A DNA stretch of 34,389 nt from 2-12-FULL-41-16 sp964390625 (lineage in GTDB: Bacteria > Patescibacteriota > Patescibacteriia > Magasanikbacterales > UBA922), in assembly GCA_964390625.1 (NCBI GenBank), contig CAYMID010000007.1, positions 1 to 34,389 on the forward strand. Direction: 5' to 3'. This document shows, in pieces, positions 7,460 to 14,645 of the stretch (position 1 is the first letter of the stretch; every line of letters starts with the position of its first letter). Below the pieces are notes generated by a model. The model was not told where the DNA came from. It saw only the letters and a program-made list of their open reading frames with translations, and searched no databases. Position numbers and translations under genes: made by a program.

Positions 7460-8986
7460 ATGTCAATTGGTGGAATTATTATCTGGCTGCTGGTCGGCGG
7501 CGCCATGGGCGCAGTCATCGGCTACCTGGTACGTCAACAAATCGCCCAAAGCAAAGCCAATTCAGCCGAAATCCGGGCTGAGAAAATTTTGGCCGAAGCC
7601 AAAAACAAAGAACAGGAGTTGTTACTCCAAGCAAAAGAAAAAGCCATCAAGGTAATTGATGACGCTAAAAAAGAAGAGGAAGAACGCCGCAAAGAGTTAA
7701 AGCAAATTCAGGCTCGCCTGGAACAACGCGAATCCATGTTTGACCAAAAACTCCTTGGATTCGAAGAAAGTAAAACCAAACTCGAACAAAAAATCGAGGA
7801 AATTAAAACTATCAAAGAAAAAGCTGAAGCCTTAAAGGCCGAGGCCCAATCCAAACTCGAGGCTGTGGCTCAACTCTCCACTGACCAAGCCAAGGAACAA
7901 CTTCTAAGCCGCGTGGAGGAGCAAAGCAAAGCCGACTTATTTTCGCGTATTAGCAAATTAGAAAAAGAAAACGGTGATTACTTTGACGCTGAGGCCAAAA
8001 AAATCGTCATTGATGCCATGCAACGTTGCGCCTGTAACCACGCCAATGAAAACACTGGCACCATGGTTAATTTACCGAGCGACGAAATGAAGGGTCGCAT
8101 TATTGGTAAAGAAGGACGTAACATCAAAACACTCGAGAAACTGACTGGCTGTGAAATTTTAATTGACGACACGCCAGAGATGCTCGTAATTTCTGGTTTC
8201 TCGCCAATCCGCCGCCGCGTGGCTCAAATTGCCTTGGAAAAATTAACCAAAGATGGACGCATCCAACCAGCCAAAATCGAAGAGTACGTTGAGGTGGCCA
8301 AAAAAGAATTAGCTCTCGACATTAAAAAGGCTGGTGACGAAGCTGTTTATGAAATGGGCCTAACTGGTTTAGATCCAAAGTTAATTTCGATTGTTGGCCG
8401 TTTAAAGTATCGCACCAGTTATGGCCAAAACGTGCTTAACCACTGTTTGGAAGTTGGTCATTTGGCTGGCATGATGGCTGCTGAACTTGGCATGAACGCA
8501 GCGGCTGCTAAAAAAGCCGGCTTTTTCCATGATATCGGTAAATCGATCGATCATGAAACACAGGGAGCACACACCGAACTTGGTTACAAAATTCTCAAGA
8601 AATTTGGTGTGGACGAAGACACCGCTCAAGTTGCCCTCACTCACCACGACACTAGTCCTCCACTCTTGCTCACCAAGATTGTAATGGCGGCTGACGCAAT
8701 TTCGGCGTCACGCATTGGTGCACGCCGTGACACTCACGAAGAATATGTGGCTCGCCTCGAAGAACTCGAAAAAGTGGCTAGCGGTTTCCCTGGTATTGAT
8801 AAAGTCTATGCCATTCAGGCTGGTCGTGAAGTGCGCGTGTTTGTGAAACCCGATGAAATTGATGATTATGGTGCTCACAATTTGGCCCGCGAAATTGCCC
8901 AGCGTATTGAACAGGAACTTACCTACCCAGGTGAAATCAAAGTCAACGTGATTCGCGAAAATCGCGTGATCGAATTTGCTCGCTAG
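7460..8986 (+). CDS. rny: Ribonuclease Y
   Basis: Membrane-anchored endoribonuclease that starts bulk mRNA decay. 508 residues, typical length. Seen in order: N-terminal transmembrane helix (about 4-24), a long Lys/Glu-rich coiled coil (about 30-180), KH domain with GRIIGKEGRN (212-221), HD domain with H328, the HD pair H357-D358 (FFHDIGK), H395-H396 and D412, and the conserved C-terminal EIKVNVIRE type end. No Shine-Dalgarno precedes the ATG; upstream is a T-run. Monocistronic; an HU gene with its own promoter follows. Confidence 0.97.
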   Translation: MSIGGIIIWLLVGGAMGAVIGYLVRQQIAQSKANSAEIRAEKILAEAKNKEQELLLQAKEKAIKVIDDAKKEEEERRKELKQIQARLEQRESMFDQKLLGFEESKTKLEQKIEEIKTIKEKAEALKAEAQSKLEAVAQLSTDQAKEQLLSRVEEQSKADLFSRISKLEKENGDYFDAEAKKIVIDAMQRCACNHANENTGTMVNLPSDEMKGRIIGKEGRNIKTLEKLTGCEILIDDTPEMLVISGFSPIRRRVAQIALEKLTKDGRIQPAKIEEYVEVAKKELALDIKKAGDEAVYEMGLTGLDPKLISIVGRLKYRTSYGQNVLNHCLEVGHLAGMMAAELGMNAAAAKKAGFFHDIGKSIDHETQGAHTELGYKILKKFGVDEDTAQVALTHHDTSPPLLLTKIVMAADAISASRIGARRDTHEEYVARLEELEKVASGFPGIDKVYAIQAGREVRVFVKPDEIDDYGAHNLAREIAQRIEQELTYPGEIKVNVIRENRVIEFAR

Positions 8987-9003
8987 GCAGTTTCGTCGCT
9001 CTA

Positions 9004-9032
9004 TTGACACAAAAAACAAGACGCGCTATAAT
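9004..9032 (+). promoter_or_regulatory. Consensus promoter of the first HU gene
   Basis: TTGACA (9004-9009), 17-bp spacer, TATAAT (9027-9032): a perfect sigma70-type promoter. Start near 9039, leader about 24 nt with no Shine-Dalgarno before the ATG at 9063. Confidence 0.85.
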
Positions 9033-9062
9033 CGGGCAATAGTAATCTTAAACTTTTCGCGT

Positions 9063-9347
9063 ATGAACAAAGCGGCGCTTGCCCAAAAAATCGCCGACAA
9101 GGTCGGGGTTTCCAAAAGAGAGTCCGAGGCGATGATTGAAGCCTTTGTGGACCTGGTGACTGAGCAGCTGAAAGCCAATGGCGAAGTCACAATTGCTGGT
9201 TTCGGTGCCTTTAGTGCCAAAACCCGCGCTGGTCGCGTTGGTGTTAACCCACAAAACCCAACCGAAAAAATCCAAATCCCTCCAGTCACTGTACCAAAGT
9301 TCAAGGCTGGCAAGGGCCTCAAGGACGCCCTCAAACACCGCGCTTAA
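9063..9347 (+). CDS. HU family DNA-binding protein (copy 1)
   Basis: Dimeric DNA-bending nucleoid protein, 94 residues, full length. The start at 9063 follows the consensus promoter; a longer frame from 8976 would run through the promoter and is rejected. Seen: the N-terminal helix pair (KAALAQKIADKVGVSKRE), GFGAFSAKTRAGR at the beta-arm base, the NPQNP tip with the DNA-intercalating proline, and the C-terminal helix GKGLKDAL. The arm is less basic than in copy 2. Monocistronic, with strong promoter and terminator. Confidence 0.95.
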   Translation: MNKAALAQKIADKVGVSKRESEAMIEAFVDLVTEQLKANGEVTIAGFGAFSAKTRAGRVGVNPQNPTEKIQIPPVTVPKFKAGKGLKDALKHRA

Positions 9348-9356
9348 TCGCAAAAC

Positions 9357-9386
9357 AAAACTCCCGGCCTACCCGGGAGTTTTTGT
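9357..9386 (+). terminator. Intrinsic terminator after HU copy 1
   Basis: 7-bp GC-rich stem CTCCCGG/CCGGGAG (9361-9367 with 9373-9379), 5-nt loop, then TTTTTGTTT. Preceding A-run makes it potentially bidirectional. Confidence 0.85.
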
Positions 9387-9430
9387 TTACAGCAATTGGA
9401 ATCCATTACTTTGGTTTAAAATATAGGGCG

Positions 9431-9459
9431 TTGACAAAATGAACATAAACGCGTATACT
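9431..9459 (+). promoter_or_regulatory. Promoter of the tRNA-Met/tRNA-Glu transcript
   Basis: TTGACA (9431-9436), 17-bp spacer, TATACT (9454-9459). Predicted start near 9466, about 5 nt before the mature 5' end of the first tRNA. Confidence 0.8.
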
Positions 9460-9470
9460 TTGCCCCACAT

Positions 9471-9544
9471 GTCAGGGTAGCTCAGTCGGTAAGAGCGGAG
9501 GATTCATAACCCTCAGGTCGGGAGTTCGAATCTCCCCCCTGACA
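9471..9544 (+). tRNA. tRNA-Met (CAU anticodon)
   Basis: Cloverleaf by eye: acceptor GTCAGGG/CCCTGAC, D stem GCTC/GAGC, anticodon loop TTCATAA with CAT, T arm GGGAG-TTCGAAT-CTCCC, discriminator A, no encoded CCA. The G1-C72 pair and C11-G24 argue against the initiator. The anticodon stem has an A31-C39 mismatch beside GG/CC. A CAU anticodon could also belong to tRNA-Ile2 (lysidine modified); elongator Met is preferred but not proven. Confidence 0.85.
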
Positions 9545-9566
9545 CTAACGCGCCACAAGCGTGCAC

Positions 9567-9638
9567 GGCACCATCGTCTAGTGGCTAGGACGCTAGGTTC
9601 TCATCCTGGAAACAGGGGTTCAATTCCCCTTGGTGCTA
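9567..9638 (+). tRNA. tRNA-Glu (CUC anticodon)
   Basis: Acceptor GGCACCA/TGGTGCT with a G1-U72 wobble, the tRNA-Glu-like D arm TCGTCTAGTGGCTAGGACG, anticodon loop TTCTCAT (CTC) on a CTAGG/CCTGG stem, T arm AGGGG-TTCAATT-CCCCT, discriminator A, no encoded CCA. Lies 22 nt after tRNA-Met in the same transcript. Confidence 0.92.
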
Positions 9639-9657
9639 CTTTTCCCCAGCTTTTACA

Positions 9658-9680
9658 GTCGTTTTATTGACGGCTTTTTT
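9658..9680 (+). terminator. Intrinsic terminator after the tRNA pair
   Basis: 5-bp stem GTCGT/ACGGC (one G-U pair; 9658-9662 with 9670-9674), 7-nt loop, then TTTTTT (9675-9680). Its 3' arm and T-run are also the -35 and spacer of the next promoter. Confidence 0.6.
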
Positions 9681-9694
9681 GTTTGTTATATAAT
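9667..9694 (+). promoter_or_regulatory. Promoter of the second HU gene
   Basis: TTGACG (9667-9672), 16-bp spacer, TATAAT (9689-9694). Start near 9701, leader about 31 nt. It overlaps the tRNA terminator, whose stem provides the -35 box. Confidence 0.7.
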
Positions 9695-9731
9695 ACCCCC
9701 GTAATTCATTGATTTTTATAATCAAATTTAT

Positions 9732-10013
9732 ATGGCAGGAATGACCAAGTCAGCTTTGCTCACAAAGCTGGCCGACCAGACAGGGTTTAGCAAGAAGGAT
9801 GTTGGCGGTTTCTTTGACGCCCTCTCCGCCCTTGCTTACAAGGAAGTAAAGAAGAATGGTGTGTTCGTAGTACCAGGCTTCGGTAAAATGGTAAAGGTTC
9901 GTCGTGCTGCTCGTACTGGTCGTAATCCAGCCACTGGCGCAACCATCAAGATTGCTGCAAAGACTGTGGTTAAATTCCGCTTGGCCAAAGCCGCAAAAGA
10001 CGCTGTTCTCTAA
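9732..10013 (+). CDS. HU family DNA-binding protein (copy 2)
   Basis: 93 residues, full-length HU/IHF fold. Seen: helices TKSALLTKLADQTGFSKK and ALAYKEV, the GFGKMVKVRRAARTGRNP arm with its intercalating proline, and the basic C-terminal strand/helix KTVVKFRLAKAAKDAV. It is clearly more basic than copy 1 and distant from it in sequence, so the two are paralogs with probably different DNA preferences. An alternative ATG lies 9 nt downstream (MTKS). Monocistronic with its own promoter and terminator. Confidence 0.94.
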   Translation: MAGMTKSALLTKLADQTGFSKKDVGGFFDALSALAYKEVKKNGVFVVPGFGKMVKVRRAARTGRNPATGATIKIAAKTVVKFRLAKAAKDAVL

Positions 10014-10025
10014 TCGAACGACTTT

Positions 10026-10054
10026 AAAAAATCCCCGTTACTGGGGATTTTTTA
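10026..10054. terminator. Bidirectional terminator between HU copy 2 and the PBP gene
   Basis: Stem AATCCCC/GGGGATT with a short loop (GTTACT), flanked by A-run and T-run on each strand (AAAAAATCCCC ... GGGGATTTTTT). It can end the convergent transcripts from both sides. Confidence 0.85.
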
Positions 10055-10064
10055 TTTGGCAAAA

Positions 10065-11861
10065 TTATTTTACCGCACGCTCAGGCGGCACCTGATAGTA
10101 TTCCAAAATAAATTTTGCCAGCTCACCAAACACCGGTGCCGCCGTACTTTCGGCATAAGCGCGTTGTGGTTTTTCGTATTTAACCAGCATGACAAATCGC
10201 GGATTATCAATCGGTGCATAACCGATAAAGGAGTGGTTGTACGTTTTGCTATACCCGCCCTGCTCAGCAATTTCGGCCGTTCCCGATTTACCAGCCACAA
10301 AGTAGCCTGGCACACGAGCGCGACCGCTGTAACCGTTATCAACTGTTTTAACCAGCATCCCGCCCAATAATTGGGTGGCGCGCTTACTTAAAATTTCCTG
10401 GCCTTCCCGCGGACGTGTACGCTCTACTCGCCCATCACTGTACCGAGTTTCTTTAACAATGTATGGCGAGACCGTGCGTCCACCATTAGCAATGGCCGAA
10501 AAAGCGGTCACCATTTGCAAAGGTGTAACCGTTAAGCCCTGACCAAACGAAGCATTAGCAGTGTAACAATCTAGTTTATTACCTTTATTTTTTCGCAATG
10601 ACTCTGTTGTGCCGCTCGATTCTGTATCTAAGGTCACGCCAGTTTTGGTACCAAATCCAAATTTTTCAACATAACCGGCAAATCGTTCTTTGCCCAATAA
10701 CTCAGCCACGTAGACCATACCGGTGTTAATGGAGTTGAGCAAAACACCAGTCATGGTTTGATCTCCATGCGATTTGTTGCCAGCATTTTGAATTGGCTGC
10801 GAGCATAGGCCATCACGACGGCCAGTGTCATGGAACGGCGTCTCTGGACCAACCAAACCAGCATCCAGGGCTGAAGCCATCGCAATTGGTTTAAAAATTG
10901 ATCCTGGCTCGTACGAGGTGAAAATGGCTGAATTATTGTAATCTGCAGCCGATTCGACTTTTCCATAATTATTTGGATCAAAATCAGGCAGCGAACACAT
11001 GGTCAATATTGCCCCTGTTTGAGGCTGCATAATCACCAGTGACGCACTAGTTGCCCCATATTCAACCAGACCCGCTCGTAGACGCTCACAAGCCCGGTAT
11101 TGCAAAGCCCGATCAATTGTCAAAACCAAATCTGCACCATCTCGTGCAGGCTGGAACAATCGCCCAGCTTGCGGAATCCATGCCCCCTTGGCACTGCGCA
11201 CTCCTGCCAAAAAACCACCGGCTCCAGCCAATTCTTTTTCCCAATATCCTTCAATCCCATAGCGCCCCACCACAGCCCCATCGTCTTTTTTACCAACAAA
11301 ACCTAAAACCGAAGCTGCCAATGTATGCTCGGGATAATATCGCTGCTCCTGACGCACATAATGCAAGCTCTTTAACTTTAGTGCTTTAAGCGCATCAACA
11401 ATACTAGGATCAACTTTTTGTTCGAGTGGTTCGTATGGGTCAGTGCGCTTCATTAAAATCCCCCGTACTTCGGCTTCGCGCTCGGGTGTATATTTAAATT
11501 GCTCACGCAAGGCATCGAGTGTGGTCTTTAAGCCTAATTCATCAAAATCATCGGTTTTTTGATTCACAAATTCGCGTGTATCAGCGTATACTAAAAAAAC
11601 ATCGCGATTAATCGCCACTGGATATTCCTCATTTGTACGCGAGTCTTGCACGTAAATTTCACCCCGACGCGGCACTAATTTTGCAGTACTCTCCTGGGTA
11701 CCGACAGCCAACGCTGCATATCCATCGTGTTCAAGCACCATTAATACAAATAAGCGCACAATAATAATCGCACCCACAGCAAGCATCAGCCATGTCGCTG
11801 AGCGTAAACGTTGAACTGTTTCGGGCGATTCGGTGGATTGTCGACGAGAAAAACGCACCAT
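10065..11861 (-). CDS. Class B penicillin-binding protein (FtsI / PBP2 type transpeptidase)
   Basis: Peptidoglycan D,D-transpeptidase that cross-links septal or side-wall murein. 598 residues from the ATG at 11861. Seen: basic N-terminus, one membrane anchor (about 23-43), the pedestal/dimerisation domain, then the penicillin-binding domain with S321-x-x-K324 (GSIFKP), S377-I-N379 and K525-S-G-T528. There is no glycosyltransferase domain. The frame can be extended to 11912 but this runs through a likely -10 box (TACAAT, 11889-11884), so the shorter start is chosen. It stands alone rather than in a dcw cluster; FtsI is more likely than PBP2 but not certain. Confidence 0.93.
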   Translation of the reverse strand: MVRFSRRQSTESPETVQRLRSATWLMLAVGAIIIVRLFVLMVLEHDGYAALAVGTQESTAKLVPRRGEIYVQDSRTNEEYPVAINRDVFLVYADTREFVNQKTDDFDELGLKTTLDALREQFKYTPEREAEVRGILMKRTDPYEPLEQKVDPSIVDALKALKLKSLHYVRQEQRYYPEHTLAASVLGFVGKKDDGAVVGRYGIEGYWEKELAGAGGFLAGVRSAKGAWIPQAGRLFQPARDGADLVLTIDRALQYRACERLRAGLVEYGATSASLVIMQPQTGAILTMCSLPDFDPNNYGKVESAADYNNSAIFTSYEPGSIFKPIAMASALDAGLVGPETPFHDTGRRDGLCSQPIQNAGNKSHGDQTMTGVLLNSINTGMVYVAELLGKERFAGYVEKFGFGTKTGVTLDTESSGTTESLRKNKGNKLDCYTANASFGQGLTVTPLQMVTAFSAIANGGRTVSPYIVKETRYSDGRVERTRPREGQEILSKRATQLLGGMLVKTVDNGYSGRARVPGYFVAGKSGTAEIAEQGGYSKTYNHSFIGYAPIDNPRFVMLVKYEKPQRAYAESTAAPVFGELAKFILEYYQVPPERAVK

Positions 11862-11906
11862 GCTAATAAGGAAAATTACCCTAATTGTAGCACAAAAAAA
11901 ATTGCC

Positions 11907-11935
11907 TTGCACTTTTTAAAACTGCTTGTTAAAAT
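11907..11935 (+). promoter_or_regulatory. Promoter of tRNA-Pro
   Basis: TTGCAC (11907-11912), 17-bp spacer, TAAAAT (11930-11935). Start near 11942, about 30 nt before the mature tRNA. Confidence 0.5.
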
Positions 11936-11971
11936 CGCTATACAATACGAACAGCCCTGTTTGTCTGTTAT

Positions 11972-12047
11972 CGGACTGTAGCTCAGTTGGTAGAGCGCAC
12001 GCTTCGGGTGCGTGAGGTCGTGGGTTCAAGTCCCGCCAGTCCGACCA
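11972..12047 (+). tRNA. tRNA-Pro (CGG anticodon)
   Basis: Acceptor CGGACTG/CAGTCCG, D stem GCTC/GAGC, anticodon loop TTCGGGT (CGG) on a CACGC/GCGTG stem, T arm GTGGG-TTCAAGT-CCCGC, discriminator A and an encoded CCA. The two other tRNAs here do not encode CCA. No terminator is seen after it; the convergent lipoprotein gene ends 2 nt away. Confidence 0.96.
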
Positions 12048-12048
12048 A

Positions 12049-12456
12049 TTACTGCCTCTTGTAAGTTCCAAGATTATCAAGCCCAGTCAACGTATCCCCA
12101 TTAACAACGATTGTGACCATGTCTGGGCTATAGCCAGTTTTTCCAGTTAATTTAAGGGTATAAGTTTCACCTTCTTCTTTCACAATTTCAAACGTACCGC
12201 TATCATTTATTTCTGGATAGCCAGTCATGGTAAATGTGCCATTTAGCCAAAACTCATACCGTCGCATTCCGCCGATTTTGCCATCGCCAAATTGCACCTC
12301 CCAGGTGCCCAAAAAAGATGGTTCTTCTTTTTTTAACATTGGCTCTGTGCTGTTTTGAATAACATTGGTGTTGTTAGCAGCACGATCAACAATGCCAAGG
12401 CTGCAACCACCAAGCAAAAAAACTACACCCAACAAACCAATCTGCTTAAATTTCAT
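12049..12456 (-). CDS. Small predicted lipoprotein
   Basis: 135 residues. A signal peptide ends in a lipobox (LLGGC, Cys at about 18), then a short Asn-rich linker and a domain starting FLGTWEVQFGDGK that reads as alternating beta strands, similar in style to small lipocalin-like or 'test of stability' repeats (strands around GTFTMTGYP, SGTFEIV, TYTLKL, MVTIVVNGDTLTGL). Function unknown. The frame extends to 12606 but that would overlap the GT4 gene; the lipoprotein start at 12456 is preferred. Probably the last gene of the protease-glycan operon, 29 nt after the GT4 stop. Confidence 0.8.
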   Translation of the reverse strand: MKFKQIGLLGVVFLLGGCSLGIVDRAANNTNVIQNSTEPMLKKEEPSFLGTWEVQFGDGKIGGMRRYEFWLNGTFTMTGYPEINDSGTFEIVKEEGETYTLKLTGKTGYSPDMVTIVVNGDTLTGLDNLGTYKRQ

Positions 12457-12485
12457 ATGTGTAATAATTACAAACCAAATAAAAA

Positions 12486-13649
12486 CTAAATAGCTGCTTT
12501 GTGTTTGGCTGCGCGAATCGCTGTTTCGTATAATGTGATCATTTGATCGGAAATTATATCGATGTTGAATTTTTGCTCGGCCACCTGCCGTGCTTTTGCA
12601 CCCCACCCAGTTTGATCGTGTGCGCGCGCAAAATAACTATACAAGGCATCGGCCAAATCTGGTACACTACGTGGCTCCACAACGGTGCCTGCCTCTAGGG
12701 CCAAAGTCCTAACACCTGGCAAATCAGTTGCAATCACTGGCAAGCCACTGGCCATAGCCTCTAAAATTACCATCCCAAAAGCTTCGCCTCGCGTTGTAGA
12801 AGGTAACACTAATAAATCGGCCGCATTATACACTGCTGGTAAATTAGCCTCGGGCACTGCTCCCAAAAAACGAACCCGATCTGTAATCCCGAGCCCAATA
12901 GCCCGAGCCTCAAATTCACCACGCAACTCACCATCGCCTACTAATAAAGCTTGAACTAGCAGACCAGAGTTTTTTACCAACGTTAACGCGTCTAACAACA
13001 CAGGCACGCCCTTAAAAAAATGCGCCCGGTCCATTCCACCAACGAACAGAATAGTTGGTGCGTGCGGATTAAGGCCAGCTCCTGACAACCAATCAACCGG
13101 CCTACCACGGGGGGCAAAGCGTACGGTATCAACCCCAAACGGTATCTCAAACCATTGAGACGGTTTTTGTTTGTACAAATTTTTGGCATCACTCACCGCC
13201 AAGTAATCAAATGAGGCTGAATGCAAAGCATCGGCCACCCCTAAAATCTTTGGCAACCAAAAGGCGGCGTAATATTTAAAAAATAAACCCAACCAGCCCT
13301 GCGCACGATTGTCCATGTGATACGTGACTACTAAAGGGATCGTGGGATTTCTTTTTTTCCAACGTCGCACTAAATTAGCCGTACCAAAAAAAGGATAATG
13401 TAAATGCACTAATTCAAACTGAGACAATTCACGTGACAAGCCAGGTAACCACGCAGCATTCCCATACTTAAAACCTGGTTTTAATCGAGTAGCCAACTCA
13501 TTGTCTGCTTCGGTCGGTACCTCAAATTGTGGGGTATACACACGTACTTCGTGACCGCGCCGGATTTGCGCGTTAGCCAATTCAAAAACCACATTACCCA
13601 TGCCACTATAGTATGGGGGAAATCGACAAACGATGTGTGCGATTTTCAT
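12486..13649 (-). CDS. Glycosyltransferase family 4 (GT-B)
   Basis: Retaining GT-B sugar transferase acting in the cytoplasm on a lipid-linked or other glycan acceptor; 387 residues. N-terminal Gly-rich loop (YYSGMGNVVFELA, about 13-25), C-terminal nucleotide-sugar domain with FVGGMDRAHFFKG (K213 contacts the donor phosphate in this family) and the E-x7-E motif E289-E297 (EAFGMVILE). The start at 13649 gives a 1-nt gap after the DUF2304 stop (TAA-T-ATG). Donor sugar cannot be told. Confidence 0.93.
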   Translation of the reverse strand: MKIAHIVCRFPPYYSGMGNVVFELANAQIRRGHEVRVYTPQFEVPTEADNELATRLKPGFKYGNAAWLPGLSRELSQFELVHLHYPFFGTANLVRRWKKRNPTIPLVVTYHMDNRAQGWLGLFFKYYAAFWLPKILGVADALHSASFDYLAVSDAKNLYKQKPSQWFEIPFGVDTVRFAPRGRPVDWLSGAGLNPHAPTILFVGGMDRAHFFKGVPVLLDALTLVKNSGLLVQALLVGDGELRGEFEARAIGLGITDRVRFLGAVPEANLPAVYNAADLLVLPSTTRGEAFGMVILEAMASGLPVIATDLPGVRTLALEAGTVVEPRSVPDLADALYSYFARAHDQTGWGAKARQVAEQKFNIDIISDQMITLYETAIRAAKHKAAI

Positions 13650-13650
13650 A

Positions 13651-13980
13651 TTATTTATTTTGCTCCAAGGCATCGTGACGCACGGCTTGAGTAATTTGCC
13701 GACTCATTGTTTCTATTTTAACATGTAGACGGAATAACAAAAAGAAAATTACGGCAATGGCCGCATATACGACCACGTCAGTACCACGACCAATCCCCAA
13801 AGCACTGGCCACCTGTTGAGTACTATCTGGCCACATTACCACTGCCCAAGCACCCATCCAAACGAACCACCAGAATCCTGCTGCACGCACACTTAAACCT
13901 TGATTCTTGGCCTGCAAAGTTGTGGCTACCAATGCACCGGCCGAAAAAACACTAAATAAAATTTGAAATAAACCAAACAT
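13651..13980 (-). CDS. DUF2304 membrane protein
   Basis: 109 residues with three hydrophobic segments (about 2-20, 33-50, 68-88). The end RGTDVVVYAAIAVIFFLLFR followed by a charged helix (LHVKIETMSRQ) is the hallmark of DUF2304. The family is usually found beside DPM1-like GT2 genes and may help the handling of polyprenyl-phosphate sugars; its role is not proven. Here it sits directly after such a GT2 gene with a TAG-T-ATG junction. Confidence 0.88.
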   Translation of the reverse strand: MFGLFQILFSVFSAGALVATTLQAKNQGLSVRAAGFWWFVWMGAWAVVMWPDSTQQVASALGIGRGTDVVVYAAIAVIFFLLFRLHVKIETMSRQITQAVRHDALEQNK

Positions 13981-13981
13981 A

Positions 13982-14644
13982 CTATTTTTTAATAAATGCG
14001 CCTAAAATTAGATCACGCACGATTGTAATTGCCCCTCGACTCCCCTGCCCATACTCATAATACTGGACTGTAACTGGGAACTCGCGCCAGCGCAAATTAT
14101 GTCGTTTAATGTGAGTTAAAATTTCGGTCGCGTGTGCCATGCGATCTTGGGTAAGGGAAATATGTGCCAACGCACGTGGCCCCAACACCCGGAAACCATT
14201 GTGAGCGTCACTTAAATGCAACCCAACCAACAAACGGTGGAACCATCGTGCTGCTGGTAACAAAATGTGGCGTTTAAACCAGGGGATGTTTTCGGTCGTC
14301 TTTAAAAACCTTGAACCAAGTACTATATCAGCCCCCTGTTCTTCTAAAAACTGCACTGCTGGCACAATATCATTCACACTTAATTGACCATCACCATCAA
14401 AGTGAATAACGTATTTGGCCCCCCGTTGACGCGCATACGCATGACCGGTTTCTAGAGCAGCACCCTGACCACGGTTAAGTCGGTGCGACAAAACCGTTGC
14501 ACCCGCTGCCTTGGCTCTGGCGGCAGTATCATCACGCGAACCATCATTAACCACCACCACTTCGTCCACCACGCCCCGCAGCGACGCCACCACCTGCGCA
14601 ATGCGCTCGCGTTCGTTAAAAGCAGGGACAATGGCTAGCCACAT
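13982..14644 (-). CDS. Glycosyltransferase family 2 (polyprenyl-phosphate sugar synthase type)
   Basis: 220 residues, a single GT-A domain with no membrane segment. Seen: PAFNE, VVNDGSRDDT nucleotide-binding loop, the metal motif DGDGQ (HFDGDGQLS), GSRF, and the C-terminal NGFRVLGPRAL segment typical of DPM1/GtrB-like enzymes. It probably makes a polyprenyl-phosphate sugar. Start chosen at 14644 (MWLAIVPAFNE), giving a TAA-T-ATG junction with the preceding gene; longer starts would overlap it. Pairs with DUF2304. Confidence 0.92.
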   Translation of the reverse strand: MWLAIVPAFNERERIAQVVASLRGVVDEVVVVNDGSRDDTAARAKAAGATVLSHRLNRGQGAALETGHAYARQRGAKYVIHFDGDGQLSVNDIVPAVQFLEEQGADIVLGSRFLKTTENIPWFKRHILLPAARWFHRLLVGLHLSDAHNGFRVLGPRALAHISLTQDRMAHATEILTHIKRHNLRWREFPVTVQYYEYGQGSRGAITIVRDLILGAFIKK

Positions 14645-14645
14645 A

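Noticed and set aside
12457..12606. Longer N-terminus for the lipoprotein
   Set aside because: It would overlap the GT4 gene and hide the lipoprotein signal peptide starting at 12456.
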